Assembly (NCBI RefSeq): GCF_003058265.1
Contig: NZ_QBUK01000015.1
Coordinates: forward strand, 26,026-90,025
DNA length: 64,000 nt
Direction: 5' to 3'
From: Flagellimonas amoyensis
GTDB taxonomy: Bacteria; Bacteroidota; Bacteroidia; Flavobacteriales; Flavobacteriaceae
Made by a program: the position numbers and the translations under genes. The notes under the pieces were generated by a model. It made no database searches. It saw nothing but the letters and a program-made list of their open reading frames with translations, and was not told the DNA's origin. Within the stretch, counting starts at the first letter, position 1. The number at the start of each line of letters is the position of its first letter. This document shows positions 26,840-35,896 of this stretch, piece by piece.

Positions 26840-27153
26840 AACAATATTCCATTGTCCTTGTCAACCTAGACCCAACGATAGGAAGCGAGATAAAGAAAAC
26901 GAGACCTTGTATCATCATCTCCCCGAACGAGATGAACAAATATCTGAACACCATCGTACTTGCTCCCATGACAACCAACTTAAAAAAATATCCCACAAGG
27001 GTTCCGGTCAATCATAATGGAAAGAAAGGAATGGTTGCCATAGACCAAATCAGAACAGTGGACAAGACTAGGATAATTCGCGTGTTTGAAAGCCTGACAC
27101 CATCAGAAATCGAAAAATGTAAAGAAGTCATCAAGGAAACCTTTGTTGACTGA
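26830..27153 (+). CDS. mazF: MazF/PemK-family endoribonuclease toxin
   Basis: The 107-residue protein shows the family signatures: an N-terminal strand with NLDPTIGSEIKKTRPCIIIS, the middle APMTTNLKKYPTRV and the C-terminal GMVAIDQIRTVDKTR, holding the conserved arginine and threonine/serine active-site region. MazF toxins cut single-stranded RNA at short motifs; the motif here is unknown. The frame is intact and normal length, so the module is probably functional. It ends 28 bases before the convergent amidase stop. Confidence 0.94.
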   Translation: MDLKQYSIVLVNLDPTIGSEIKKTRPCIIISPNEMNKYLNTIVLAPMTTNLKKYPTRVPVNHNGKKGMVAIDQIRTVDKTRIIRVFESLTPSEIEKCKEVIKETFVD

Positions 27154-27181
27154 AAAAACACTCAAATCAAACAAATCCCAC

Positions 27182-28843
27182 CTACTTCTGGTAAGCCACT
27201 GGTATTTTCCGGGAATGGGTCAAATCTTCAAAAGCTTTTCCGATCCGCAGCAAATGTGCCTCTGAAAAAGGTTTCCCGATAAAGGTCAAACTTTCGGGTT
27301 CGCCATTGGGCTTGTACCCCATAGGGATAGTAAGGGCGGGATATTCGGCCACCGCGGCATACCCTGCATGGTAATTGTTGATGCTCAAAATGGCATCCAA
27401 CTTTAGTCCTTCCATCACATCAAAGAAAGATTTCCCTGCATTTTTCAGTTCGCTCTTGATCTTTTCAAAATCTTCTTGGGACGTGGAATCGGCCAAGATC
27501 CCATCAAAACGGGCCTGCCCATAAGGTATGCGCACCAAGGAATCGGCACTGTTGAAACGGACCACATCCTCAATCTTTTCAACCTTTACCACATCCTTGT
27601 TCTTGACCATGGCCTCCAAGTAGTCCTGAAGGTCTTTTTTCATGTCCAGATTCAACAAGGTGAGGAAATGATCCAATTGGACATCCTTCGGTTCAAACTC
27701 GACGATTTCGGCACCCGCTTCCCTAAGCTTTTCAACACTAAGGGCATATAGGGAATCCCGCTCCATCAAATTTTTCATCACACCCAAACGAACAGTTTTC
27801 AGGGGTTCGGGTTGCGTCCATGCAGATAAAACCCCTGGTTCAGGTTCCACCGACTTGGCATCTGCACCGTCCCTCCCCAGCATGGCGTCCAACAAAATGG
27901 CATTGTCGGTCACATTTCTGGTCATGGGACCCGGCGTGTCCAACGTGCTGGAAATGGGCACAATACCTGTTCGGCTCAGCAACCCAATGGTAGGTTTCAG
28001 ACCCACGACCGAGTTTTGGCTGGAGGGTGAAAGGATGGAGCCCGATGTTTCGGTCCCCACTGCACCGACCGCATAATTGGCGGCCATCGATGTGCCACTA
28101 CCGGCACTGGATCCACCTGTATCAAATTGTTGTCGTCCGTAGGGATTCATGGTCTGTCCGCCCACGGCACTCTGTCCGTTGGGGCACACATCGCAGATGA
28201 AATTGGCCCATTCGCTCAAATTCACTTTGCCTAGGATGAGCGCTCCCTTTTCCTTCAATCGTTGTACAATAAAGGCATCCTCCGTTTGGTTGTCCTTCAA
28301 TGCAACAGCCCCGGCAGTCGTTTTCATTTCCGAAGTGCCGATGTTGTCCTTCAACAAAATGGGCATCCCATAAATGGGATGATGGATTTCCAGACTCTCA
28401 TCCAAATTCCGGGCCTCTTCCAACACGTTTGGGTTCAATGCAATGATGGTGTTCAGCGTAGTGCTGTTCGGAAGTTCGTAGGTATAGATTCGGTGCAGGT
28501 AGAACAGGACCAAATCTTCATAGGTGAACGTTCCCGCATCGATATGTTTCTGGATGGTGGGAATGTCCTGTTCCAAGACCAAAGGTTTCATCTTCTCGTA
28601 TTGGGCCGATGGAAATCGGGACACTTCCCCGTACAAGGGCATAAACACCTCGTTTTTGTCCAACACCTTGCTCTGGATGAATCGGTAGCGCATCCGTTCG
28701 CTTTCGTTGTCGGCACTGGCCGCCACCTCTGTGGAATCGTTATAAGGGGTCCAAAGGACAACTTCCTCCTTCGGTTCCACATTTTTCTGCTTGCAAGCAG
28801 AAAGAACAATGATCAAAAAGCCGAGGATGAGTTGTCTGTACAT
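27182..28843 (-). CDS. Amidase-signature family lipoprotein
   Basis: The 553-residue protein has a lipoprotein signal ending in LSACK. The amidase-signature catalytic core is present: the lysine in ILLKDNIGT, the cis-serine and nucleophile in the GGSSAGSG stretch with the downstream GTETSGSI. Members hydrolyse carbon-nitrogen bonds of amides and peptides; an envelope-located hydrolase is likely here, not the GatA subunit of tRNA amidotransferase. It begins five bases after the ftsY stop, so it is probably in the same transcript. Substrate is not predictable. Confidence 0.9.
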   Translation of the reverse strand: MYRQLILGFLIIVLSACKQKNVEPKEEVVLWTPYNDSTEVAASADNESERMRYRFIQSKVLDKNEVFMPLYGEVSRFPSAQYEKMKPLVLEQDIPTIQKHIDAGTFTYEDLVLFYLHRIYTYELPNSTTLNTIIALNPNVLEEARNLDESLEIHHPIYGMPILLKDNIGTSEMKTTAGAVALKDNQTEDAFIVQRLKEKGALILGKVNLSEWANFICDVCPNGQSAVGGQTMNPYGRQQFDTGGSSAGSGTSMAANYAVGAVGTETSGSILSPSSQNSVVGLKPTIGLLSRTGIVPISSTLDTPGPMTRNVTDNAILLDAMLGRDGADAKSVEPEPGVLSAWTQPEPLKTVRLGVMKNLMERDSLYALSVEKLREAGAEIVEFEPKDVQLDHFLTLLNLDMKKDLQDYLEAMVKNKDVVKVEKIEDVVRFNSADSLVRIPYGQARFDGILADSTSQEDFEKIKSELKNAGKSFFDVMEGLKLDAILSINNYHAGYAAVAEYPALTIPMGYKPNGEPESLTFIGKPFSEAHLLRIGKAFEDLTHSRKIPVAYQK

Positions 28844-28848
28844 ATATT

Positions 28849-29805
28849 TTACATTTTGAAGAACGAATCCACAAATTCGTATTTGTTAAAAACTTGTAGG
28901 TCCTCGATGCCCTCTCCCACTCCAATGTATTTCACGGGAATCTTGAACTGGTCCGATATACCGATGACCACACCGCCCTTAGCAGTACCGTCCAACTTGG
29001 TCACTGCCAAACTGGTCACCTCGGTGGCCTTGGTAAATTGTTTGGCCTGCTCAAAGGCATTCTGCCCTGTGGACCCGTCCAGCACCAAAAGTACTTCGTG
29101 TGGCGCATCGGGAACTACTTTTTGCATCACACGCTTCACTTTGGAAAGCTCGTTCATCAGATTGACCTTGTTGTGCAACCTACCGGCAGTGTCCACCAAT
29201 ACCACATCGGCTTGGTCCGCCACGGCAGAGTTGAGGGTATCGAATGCCACGGAAGCGGGATCGCTCCCCATTTTTTGTTTGATGATGGGCACCTGCACCC
29301 TGTCCGCCCATACCTGCAATTGGTCAATGGCGGCCGCCCGGAAGGTATCGCCCGCTCCCAACAACACTTTCAGTCCCTTGTTCTTGAACTGGTGTGCCAA
29401 TTTCCCAATAGTGGTGGTCTTACCCACGCCGTTCACGCCAACGACCATGATCACATACGGTTTTTTATCGGTGGGTATAGAGATTTCGGTACTTTCGCCC
29501 ACATGGGTCTCGGAAAGGAGCCCTGCTATTTCTTCGCGAAGGATGGTATTGAGTTCATCCGTCCCCATGTATTTGTCACGGGAGACCCGCTCTTCGATGC
29601 GTTCAATGATCTTGAGGGTAGTGTTCACCCCTACGTCCGAGGAGACCAAAACCTCCTCAAGGTTGTCCAGTACCTCATCGTCCACCTTGGACTTTCCGGC
29701 CACGGCCTTGCCCAATTTACCAAAGAAACTGGATTTTGATTTTTCCAGGCCCTTGTCCAAAGTCTCTTTCTTGTCCTTTGAAAATATATTCTTGAATAAG
29801 CTCAT
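28849..29805 (-). CDS. ftsY: Signal recognition particle receptor FtsY
   Basis: FtsY docks ribosome-SRP complexes at the inner membrane and hydrolyses GTP with Ffh. The 318-residue protein has the N domain (about 1-95) and a G domain with GVNGVGKTTTIGKLA, DTAGRLHNK and TKLDGTAKGG. The long acidic N-terminal extension of E. coli is missing, which is normal for Bacteroidota. It lies downstream of the ribosomal small-gene group but behind a terminator. Confidence 0.96.
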   Translation of the reverse strand: MSLFKNIFSKDKKETLDKGLEKSKSSFFGKLGKAVAGKSKVDDEVLDNLEEVLVSSDVGVNTTLKIIERIEERVSRDKYMGTDELNTILREEIAGLLSETHVGESTEISIPTDKKPYVIMVVGVNGVGKTTTIGKLAHQFKNKGLKVLLGAGDTFRAAAIDQLQVWADRVQVPIIKQKMGSDPASVAFDTLNSAVADQADVVLVDTAGRLHNKVNLMNELSKVKRVMQKVVPDAPHEVLLVLDGSTGQNAFEQAKQFTKATEVTSLAVTKLDGTAKGGVVIGISDQFKIPVKYIGVGEGIEDLQVFNKYEFVDSFFKM

Positions 29806-29908
29806 CTCGTGTTCAATAGATAATCCCCAAAGATAGCAAAGTAAGGGGAGTTATGTTAAATCAATGTTCCTTTGCCGTGAAATGTCTTGGCCCGGTGGCC
29901 TATGGACA

Positions 29909-29936
29909 TAAAAAAAGCCGCTCTATGTGAGCGGCT
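29909..29936 (-). terminator. Terminator of the rpmB-rpmG-DUF4295 group
   Basis: AGCCGCTC and GAGCGGCT (29916-29923 with 29929-29936) form a stem with a five-base loop, followed on the minus strand by a T-run. It lies between the DUF4295 stop and ftsY. Confidence 0.85.
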
Positions 29937-29962
29937 CCGTATTTCCTATGGGGAAATTTGTC

Positions 29963-30115
29963 TTATTGCTTGTTCAACCAATCGTTGACCATTTCAGGAG
30001 CCATTACAGACTCTACGAAAGTATAGGCACCTGTTTTAGGAGACTTTACCATTTTGATGGCCTTGGTCAATCTTTTGGATGATGATTGAAGCGTTGCTAC
30101 TGTTTTCTTTGCCAT
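29963..30115 (-). CDS. DUF4295 family small protein
   Basis: A 50-residue, lysine-rich basic protein starting MAKKTVATLQSSSKRLTKAI and ending in NDWLNKQ. It is the small gene that typically follows rpmB and rpmG in Bacteroidota and probably associates with the ribosome, though its function is not established. I read it directly from the minus strand; ATG at 30113-30115 and TAA at 29963-29965. It is 37 bases after rpmG and followed by a terminator. Confidence 0.92.
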   Translation of the reverse strand: MAKKTVATLQSSSKRLTKAIKMVKSPKTGAYTFVESVMAPEMVNDWLNKQ

Positions 30116-30152
30116 GGCTTATGTTTGTTTGCCTTTTCGTGATGAAAAGGGA

Positions 30153-30335
30153 TTACTTGATTTCTTTATGGACGGTCATGCGCTTAAGGATAGGGTTGAA
30201 TTTTTTGATCTCCATCCTATCTGGCGTATTCTTCTTGTTCTTGGTGGTAATGTACCTGGACGTACCTGGCATACCAGATTCCTTGTGCTCTGTGCACTCC
30301 AAAATTACCTGAATCCTATTTCCTTTCTTGGCCAT
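30153..30335 (-). CDS. rpmG: 50S ribosomal protein L33
   Basis: The 60-residue protein matches L33: [18 protein letters not shown], then [20 protein letters not shown]. It has only one cysteine, so it is the zinc-free form. L33 binds 23S rRNA near the E site. It follows rpmB by 28 bases, the standard order. Confidence 0.97.
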   Translation of the reverse strand: MAKKGNRIQVILECTEHKESGMPGTSRYITTKNKKNTPDRMEIKKFNPILKRMTVHKEIK

Positions 30336-30363
30336 TGTATCGTACTTAAAACGCTTATACTAC

Positions 30364-30591
30364 TTACTTTTGGGCATTCATCTCCTTCAATACGGCAGAG
30401 ATACCCTTCTTGTTGATGATTTTCAATCCTTTGGAAGATACGTTCAAGGTTACCCAACGGTCTTCTTCAGGAATGTAAAACTTCTTCTTGGAAACGTTCA
30501 CATCGAACCTTCTCTTTGTCTTATTGATAGAAAAGGATACGTTGTTTCCAAACATCACCTTTTTTCCTGTAACTTCACAAACTTTAGACAT
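30364..30591 (-). CDS. rpmB: 50S ribosomal protein L28
   Basis: The 75-residue protein starts MSKVCEVTGKKVMFGNNVS, characteristic of L28, and continues with the RRFDVNVSKK stretch. It belongs to the large-subunit assembly. The usual zinc cysteine pairs are absent, as in many Bacteroidota. The gene begins about 70 bases after cinA. Confidence 0.97.
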   Translation of the reverse strand: MSKVCEVTGKKVMFGNNVSFSINKTKRRFDVNVSKKKFYIPEEDRWVTLNVSSKGLKIINKKGISAVLKEMNAQK

Positions 30592-30664
30592 CTCCCTAAC
30601 TTTTGAGTGATTTTATTGAGGCTGCAAATTTATACCATTTTAACGGGACGTACAAAATTCTTTT

Positions 30665-31912
30665 TCAGAAATTTAAAATTTCTTTATAAAGCAGCTCAAA
30701 AGCCTTGCTTACAGACTTCTTCACCACCCGTTCCCGATGGTTTCCCATGGCAAATTTATGGGCCGTTGTCCCTCTTGGGGTACTGATCCCGATATAGACC
30801 GTTCCCACATCGGCATCCGAGTCACCTTTGGTGGGACCTGCATTGCCCGTGGTGGACACGGCAAAATCGGTTCCCAGTAGGCTCCTGACGTTCTCCGCCA
30901 TGGCCATGGCAACTTCTTCACTGACCACCGAATATTGTTGGACCAAGGCTTCCGGGACACCCAGCACCTTGATCTTGGTCTCTGTGGCATAACTGACCAC
31001 ACTGCCCTTAAAATAGTTGGAAGCCCCGGGCACCGACGTGATCTGTTCCGCAATCCTTCCCCCGGTAAAGCTCTCGGCCGTGGCCAAGGTCATTTGCTTT
31101 TGGGTCAGGAACTTGCCTATTTGGCTTTCGATGGTCCCATCTTCTTCCTCTCCATAGATAATGTCCCCAATGATCGGGTACAATTTTTGGGCCTCGGCCT
31201 CAACGGAAGCCAAGAGTGCTTCCCTGTCCACCCCCTTGGAGGAAAGACGGAGCCTCACCCTACCCAGATTGGGCAAATAGGCCAATTTGATATGGGAAGG
31301 CAGATTGTTCTCCCACGACTCAATTTTCTCCGCGATGGCACTTTCTCCCATACCGTAGGTCAATAGGGTCTTGTGGACGATATAGGGCCGTTCGTAGGTT
31401 TCCATGATACTGGGCAAAACCGAACTGGTGATCAGGTTTTTCATCTCATAGGGCACCCCTGGCAGAAAAAAATAGGACACCTCTCCCTTTTTCATCCAGA
31501 GTCCCGGTGCCGTTCCGAACGCATTGTGGAGTACTGTTGCCTTGGAGGGTACCAATGCCTGTCTGCGGTTCAGGTCGGAAATGGGCGTGGTGATGTATTT
31601 TCTGAAAAGCTCTTCTATGTGTTCCAAGACCGATGCGTCCTCCACGAGGGTATCCCCGAAGAAGTTACAGAGCGTTTCCTTGGTAACATCGTCCTTGGTG
31701 GGGCCCAGGCCTCCCGTGACAATAATCACGGACGAGCGTTCACCGGCCTCTTGCAATGTGGTCGTGATATGCTCCCTATCGTCCTGCACCGAAGTGATCT
31801 GATATACAGAAACACCAATTTGGTTGAGCTCTTTGGCGATGAACGCGGAATTGGAATCGACTATTTGTCCAATAAGGATCTCATCCCCAATGGTGATGAT
31901 CTCTGCCTGCAT
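30665..31912 (-). CDS. cinA: CinA family protein (nicotinamide-nucleotide amidohydrolase)
   Basis: The 415-residue protein has both CinA halves: an N-terminal molybdopterin-binding-like domain (about 1-170; [17 protein letters not shown] and [11 protein letters not shown]) and a C-terminal amidohydrolase domain (about 255-410; [14 protein letters not shown] and [12 protein letters not shown]) that deamidates nicotinamide mononucleotide in related enzymes. It probably recycles pyridine nucleotides, and a role in competence is not implied. The start ATG is directly after the Hpt stop with no spacer. Confidence 0.93.
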   Translation of the reverse strand: MQAEIITIGDEILIGQIVDSNSAFIAKELNQIGVSVYQITSVQDDREHITTTLQEAGERSSVIIVTGGLGPTKDDVTKETLCNFFGDTLVEDASVLEHIEELFRKYITTPISDLNRRQALVPSKATVLHNAFGTAPGLWMKKGEVSYFFLPGVPYEMKNLITSSVLPSIMETYERPYIVHKTLLTYGMGESAIAEKIESWENNLPSHIKLAYLPNLGRVRLRLSSKGVDREALLASVEAEAQKLYPIIGDIIYGEEEDGTIESQIGKFLTQKQMTLATAESFTGGRIAEQITSVPGASNYFKGSVVSYATETKIKVLGVPEALVQQYSVVSEEVAMAMAENVRSLLGTDFAVSTTGNAGPTKGDSDADVGTVYIGISTPRGTTAHKFAMGNHRERVVKKSVSKAFELLYKEILNF

Positions 31913-32251
31913 CTATAGATCAAAATCTTTTTTGAGTTCTGCCACGACCTGAAGGACATCTTTCTTGAGCATCGGGAACTTGTCCGCTATCTCTTCCATG
32001 CTTGCCTCATTTTTTCCCAAGGTCTCTATTTCCAACGCCCTGTCCCTGGTCTGCTCCATGCCCAAAATATCCACATTGGGCTTTATTTTATGGGCCAGTT
32101 TATAAACGTTTTCGTGATCTTTATTTCCAATGGCATTTTCCAATCCTTCCAAGTCTTCCGGAACTTCTTCCAGAAAAACGGAAATCACAGAGACAATGAA
32201 ATCTTCATCGCCTTCGGCCATTTCATTAATTTTATCGAGGTTGTAAATCAT
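31913..32251 (-). CDS. Stand-alone Hpt phosphotransfer protein
   Basis: This 112-residue helical-bundle protein carries the phosphotransfer motif KLAHKIKPN, in which the histidine (about residue 53) accepts a phosphoryl group from one response regulator and passes it on. No sensor kinase or response regulator gene lies in the window, so its partners are elsewhere. Its start overlaps the last base of the FAH-family gene and its stop touches the cinA start, so translation of the three is coupled. Cellular role is unknown. Confidence 0.9.
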   Translation of the reverse strand: MIYNLDKINEMAEGDEDFIVSVISVFLEEVPEDLEGLENAIGNKDHENVYKLAHKIKPNVDILGMEQTRDRALEIETLGKNEASMEEIADKFPMLKKDVLQVVAELKKDFDL

Positions 32252-32862
32252 TATCTTACGTTGATTTCAAATAGTGTTTCTCCTTCAAGCATTCCTGAAA
32301 GGTAGTCATTTGGGCTTACTTTACCAACCCCAGACGGGGTACCCGTAAATAGGATATCTCCTTTTTTCAGCATAAAATAAGTCGACACATGGGCAATGAT
32401 TTCATCTATCTTCCACAACATCAGAGCGGTATTTCCTTTCTGGACCGTTTCCTCGTTTTTTGACAGGGAAAAATCGAGATGGTCCACATTTTCGAACCTG
32501 CTCTTGGGCAACCAGTTGCCAACCACCGCAGACCCATCAAATCCCTTGGCCTTTTCCCAAGGCAGTCCCTTCGCCTTCAGTTTGGCCTGCACGTCCCTGG
32601 CCGTAAAATCTATGCCTAGGCCAATTTCATCATAATAGTTATGGGCAAATTCCCTGGCGATATGTTTTCCCACTTTCTTGATCTTGACCAAGACCTCCAC
32701 TTCATGGTGGACGTCGTTGGAAAACTCGGGAATGTAAAAATCCTGTTCTTTGGGGAGTATGGCCGAATCGGGTTTGATGAAGACGACCGGTTCTTCCGGA
32801 CGCTCATTGTTCAGTTCTTCAATGTGGTCCACATAATTGCGACCAATACATATCAGTTTCAT
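32251..32862 (-). CDS. Fumarylacetoacetate hydrolase family protein
   Basis: The 203-residue protein is a short FAH-domain enzyme. Metal-binding acidic residues lie in HHEVEVLVKI, and IGLGIDFTARDVQ, KGFDGS and FTGTPSGVG are family signatures. Members hydrolyse or decarboxylate 2-oxo acids such as acylpyruvates or oxaloacetate. It is the first gene of a tight trio with the Hpt gene and cinA. The substrate cannot be decided from sequence. Confidence 0.92.
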   Translation of the reverse strand: MKLICIGRNYVDHIEELNNERPEEPVVFIKPDSAILPKEQDFYIPEFSNDVHHEVEVLVKIKKVGKHIAREFAHNYYDEIGLGIDFTARDVQAKLKAKGLPWEKAKGFDGSAVVGNWLPKSRFENVDHLDFSLSKNEETVQKGNTALMLWKIDEIIAHVSTYFMLKKGDILFTGTPSGVGKVSPNDYLSGMLEGETLFEINVR

Positions 32863-32895
32863 ATTGTTGTTTATTGGGGGTGTTTTGTGTGTTTC

Positions 32896-33669
32896 TCAAA
32901 GTTTGTTGTTGAGCTTGCTCAACTTAATCTGGGTAAGTACTTTCTTGGTGTAGAGCGGGAAATCTGCGTTCAAGATCCAACCAAAATAGCCGGGTTCGGC
33001 CTCAAGGACTTCATCCACGGTCCTTCCCTTATGCTTACCGAACGAGAAAACGGCCCGTTCTTCTTCGTCCAAGACTATGAAACCTGCAAAATCCAGCGAT
33101 TGTTTCCGTGTCGTAAACTCGGACAGTTTTTTTACGTTGTTCTCCAGTTCGGGATATCTTTCCAGTTGGGCCAACAGCACTTCATAAGTGGCCATGGTAT
33201 CGGCCTCCGCACTGTGGGCATCTTCCAAATTCTTATCACAATAGAACTTGTAAGCAGCCTCCAAGGTGCGCTTTTCCATTTTATGGAAAATGGTCTGCAC
33301 ATCCACGGACACCATATTCTTCATATCAAAATCCACATCGGCCCGCAACATTTCCTCGGCCAAAAGTGGAATATCAAAACGATCGGAATTGAAACCGCCC
33401 AAATCACTGTCCCTGATCATTTTATAAATTTCCTTGGACAATTGTTTGAAGGTAGGCTCGTTGGCCACTTTCTCGTTGGATATGCCATGAACGGCCTCCG
33501 ATTCGGGAGAAATGGGCATTTCTGGGTTCACCAACCATGTTCGGCTTTCTTTGTTTCCGTTGGGATATACCTTTAGGATGGAAATCTCCACGATCCTGTC
33601 CTTGGCCACATTGGTCCCGGTGGTCTCCAAATCAAAAAAACATATAGGCTTGGTCAATTGTAACTGCAT
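32896..33669 (-). CDS. DnaQ-like 3'-5' exonuclease with extra C-terminal domain
   Basis: The 257-residue protein starts with a DEDDh exonuclease domain (about 8-165): CFFDLETTG, a GGFNSDRFD motif and the HSAEADTMATYEVL motif. A further domain of about 70 residues contains FSFGKHKGRTVDEVL, reminiscent of the DUF3820-like module that accompanies some exonucleases in Bacteroidota. It may act in DNA repair or proofreading. It is 33 bases upstream of the FAH-family gene in the same direction. The extra domain's role is unknown. Confidence 0.9.
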   Translation of the reverse strand: MQLQLTKPICFFDLETTGTNVAKDRIVEISILKVYPNGNKESRTWLVNPEMPISPESEAVHGISNEKVANEPTFKQLSKEIYKMIRDSDLGGFNSDRFDIPLLAEEMLRADVDFDMKNMVSVDVQTIFHKMEKRTLEAAYKFYCDKNLEDAHSAEADTMATYEVLLAQLERYPELENNVKKLSEFTTRKQSLDFAGFIVLDEEERAVFSFGKHKGRTVDEVLEAEPGYFGWILNADFPLYTKKVLTQIKLSKLNNKL

Positions 33670-33750
33670 CTGGGGTCTTTGAATGTTTATGTAAGGCTTT
33701 TGCTCCCTAAATTTACGTATAGTGAAAGGAACATGGACCGTTTTTCCCGG

Positions 33751-35106
33751 TTATATTTCCCTGTTCACGTCCCAGGCTTCCAGATAATCGGCCACGGCCT
33801 TGACGAACATTCCGCCCAAAGCACCGTTCACCACCCTGTGGTCATAACTGTGCGAAAGGAACATTTTGCTTCGGATACCTATATATTCTCCCTGATCAGT
33901 CTCGATGACAGAAGGCAGTTTCCGAATGGCCCCCAACGCGAGGATACCTACTTGTGGCTGGTTGATGATGGGCGTACCGAACACACTGCCAAATGTGCCC
34001 ACATTGGTCACGGTATAGGTCCCGTCCTTAACCTCATCGGGCTTCAACTGGTTGTTACGGGCCCTATTGGCGAGATCGTTCACCGTTTTTGCCATACCGA
34101 CGAGGTTCAACTGGTCTGCATTTTTGATAACAGGCACGATCAGGTTGCCATCGGGCAGGGCCGCTGCCATTCCCAAATTGATATTTTTCTTTTTGATAAC
34201 CTTGTCTCCGTCCAGTGAAATGTTCATCATCGGGAATTTCTTCAATGCCACGGCCACAGCTTCCATAAATATGGGTGTGAAGGTCAATTTTTCGCCTTCC
34301 CGTTGCTCAAAGGCCTTCTTCATCTTTTCCCGCCAGTTCACCACATTGGTCACGTCCACTTCCACAAAACTCTGTACGTGGGCAGAGGTGGAAACGCTAT
34401 CGATCATATGCTGGGCGATGAGTTTTCCCATTCGGGTCAATGGAATGACCTCGTCACCATGTCCCACGGCAATGGGTGCATGTTTGGGTTTCTCCTCGGT
34501 CGCTTTCTGTGGTTTTGGTGCTTCCTCAACCGGTTTTTGTTCTTTAGGTGCCGGGGTCGGTGCAAGTTTTGCATTTCCGTTGGAACGGTCTTGCAGATAG
34601 GCCATGATGTCGGTCTTGGTCACCCTGCCTTCTTTACCTGTGCCTATGATGGCTTCCAGTTCTTCCATGGAGACCCCTTCTTCCTTGGCTATATTTTTCA
34701 CCAAAGGTGAATAGAATCGCTCTGAGCTAGAAAAAACGGGTTTTGCGATGGTTACGGATTCCTTCACATGGGCCATTTGGTTTTCCAAGACCTCAACGTG
34801 CTCCGCTACAGGCTCTTCCTCTACATCAGCGCTGCCACTATCCCCTGAAACATCATCCACATCGCCATCCACTTGGATCACGGCTACCACTTCACCCACT
34901 TTTATGACATCGTCCACATCGAACCGCTTTTCCAACAGCACACCTTCCACCTCACTGGGAACCTCGGAATCCACTTTATCGGTCGCGATCTCAAAGACAG
35001 CTTCATCCAATTCCACGGTATCGCCCACTTCTTTTAACCAAGTGGTCAACGTGGCCTCGGCGACACTTTCTCCCATTTGCGGTAATTTCAATTCAAATTT
35101 TGCCAT
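33751..35106 (-). CDS. Dihydrolipoamide acyltransferase (E2) of a 2-oxo acid dehydrogenase
   Basis: The 451-residue protein has the E2 domains in order: lipoyl domain (about 1-76; lipoylated K44 in ATDKVDSEV), E1/E3-binding domain (about 130-170), a proline- and lysine-rich linker and the catalytic domain (about 220-451). The catalytic end reads SHSYDHRVVNGALGG, so the usual aspartate of HxxxDG is asparagine. It is most likely a branched-chain or generic 2-oxo acid complex subunit; E1 genes are not adjacent. The ATG at 35106 begins MAKFELKLPQMGES. The specific complex is inferred only. Confidence 0.92.
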   Translation of the reverse strand: MAKFELKLPQMGESVAEATLTTWLKEVGDTVELDEAVFEIATDKVDSEVPSEVEGVLLEKRFDVDDVIKVGEVVAVIQVDGDVDDVSGDSGSADVEEEPVAEHVEVLENQMAHVKESVTIAKPVFSSSERFYSPLVKNIAKEEGVSMEELEAIIGTGKEGRVTKTDIMAYLQDRSNGNAKLAPTPAPKEQKPVEEAPKPQKATEEKPKHAPIAVGHGDEVIPLTRMGKLIAQHMIDSVSTSAHVQSFVEVDVTNVVNWREKMKKAFEQREGEKLTFTPIFMEAVAVALKKFPMMNISLDGDKVIKKKNINLGMAAALPDGNLIVPVIKNADQLNLVGMAKTVNDLANRARNNQLKPDEVKDGTYTVTNVGTFGSVFGTPIINQPQVGILALGAIRKLPSVIETDQGEYIGIRSKMFLSHSYDHRVVNGALGGMFVKAVADYLEAWDVNREI

Positions 35107-35199
35107 ATTCCTATTTATCAAAGTGATTTTGGATAGTATTTTGCAAAAATACTAAAGAAATTCACTTATTATTGGTTTGTGTGCATTTTTTAATCATTC

Positions 35200-35820
35200 T
35201 CAATTTGCCTTTATGGAATTCTCGAAGGGCACCCGGTTCACGATGCTCCTTCCCAAGGTGACCTCATCGGCAAACTCCAGCTCGTCCCCAACGGAAATAC
35301 CTCTGGCGATGGCCGAGGTAACGACCTCCAACCCTTCCAATTGCCTATAGATGTAAAAATTGGTGGTATCCCCTTCCATGGTCGAGCTCAAGGCAAAAAT
35401 AAGTTCCTTGACCGTACCTTCCCTGACCTTTTGGATCAAAGAAGCGATATTGAGGTCTTGGGGACCCACCCCTTCCATAGGGGATATCTTGCCGCCGAGC
35501 ACATGGTAAAGACCCTTGTATTGGGAAGTGTTCTCTATGGCCATCACATCCCTGATGTCTTCCACCACGCAGACCAAGCTCTCATCCCGCTTGGGGTTGG
35601 CGCATATCTCGCAGAGTTCGGTATCGGAAATGTTATGGCAGCTGCTGCAGAAATTCACCTCGCTTTTGAGCTTCATCAGGGCATCTGTGAGCAGCTCCGT
35701 CCGCTCTTGGGGCTGTTTGAGCAGGTGGAGGACCAAACGCAACGCCGTACGCTTGCCTATGCCGGGCAACTGTGACATTTCCTGGACCGCATTTTCCAAT
35801 AGTTTGGACGAAAATTCCAT
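35200..35820 (-). CDS. recR: Recombination protein RecR
   Basis: RecR works with RecO and RecF in loading RecA at gaps. The 206-residue protein has the helix-hairpin-helix ([13 protein letters not shown]), the four-cysteine zinc motif ([16 protein letters not shown]) and a Toprim domain ([10 protein letters not shown]). The start is at the ATG at 35820. It is divergent from the symporter gene with about 75 bases between. Confidence 0.97.
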   Translation of the reverse strand: MEFSSKLLENAVQEMSQLPGIGKRTALRLVLHLLKQPQERTELLTDALMKLKSEVNFCSSCHNISDTELCEICANPKRDESLVCVVEDIRDVMAIENTSQYKGLYHVLGGKISPMEGVGPQDLNIASLIQKVREGTVKELIFALSSTMEGDTTNFYIYRQLEGLEVVTSAIARGISVGDELEFADEVTLGRSIVNRVPFENSIKAN

Positions 35821-35896
35821 AGGCTCTAATCTCCCACAAAATTACGATTTTAGCTTTACCAATTTACTTTCGTACTTTGCAAATCAAAATTCATCT

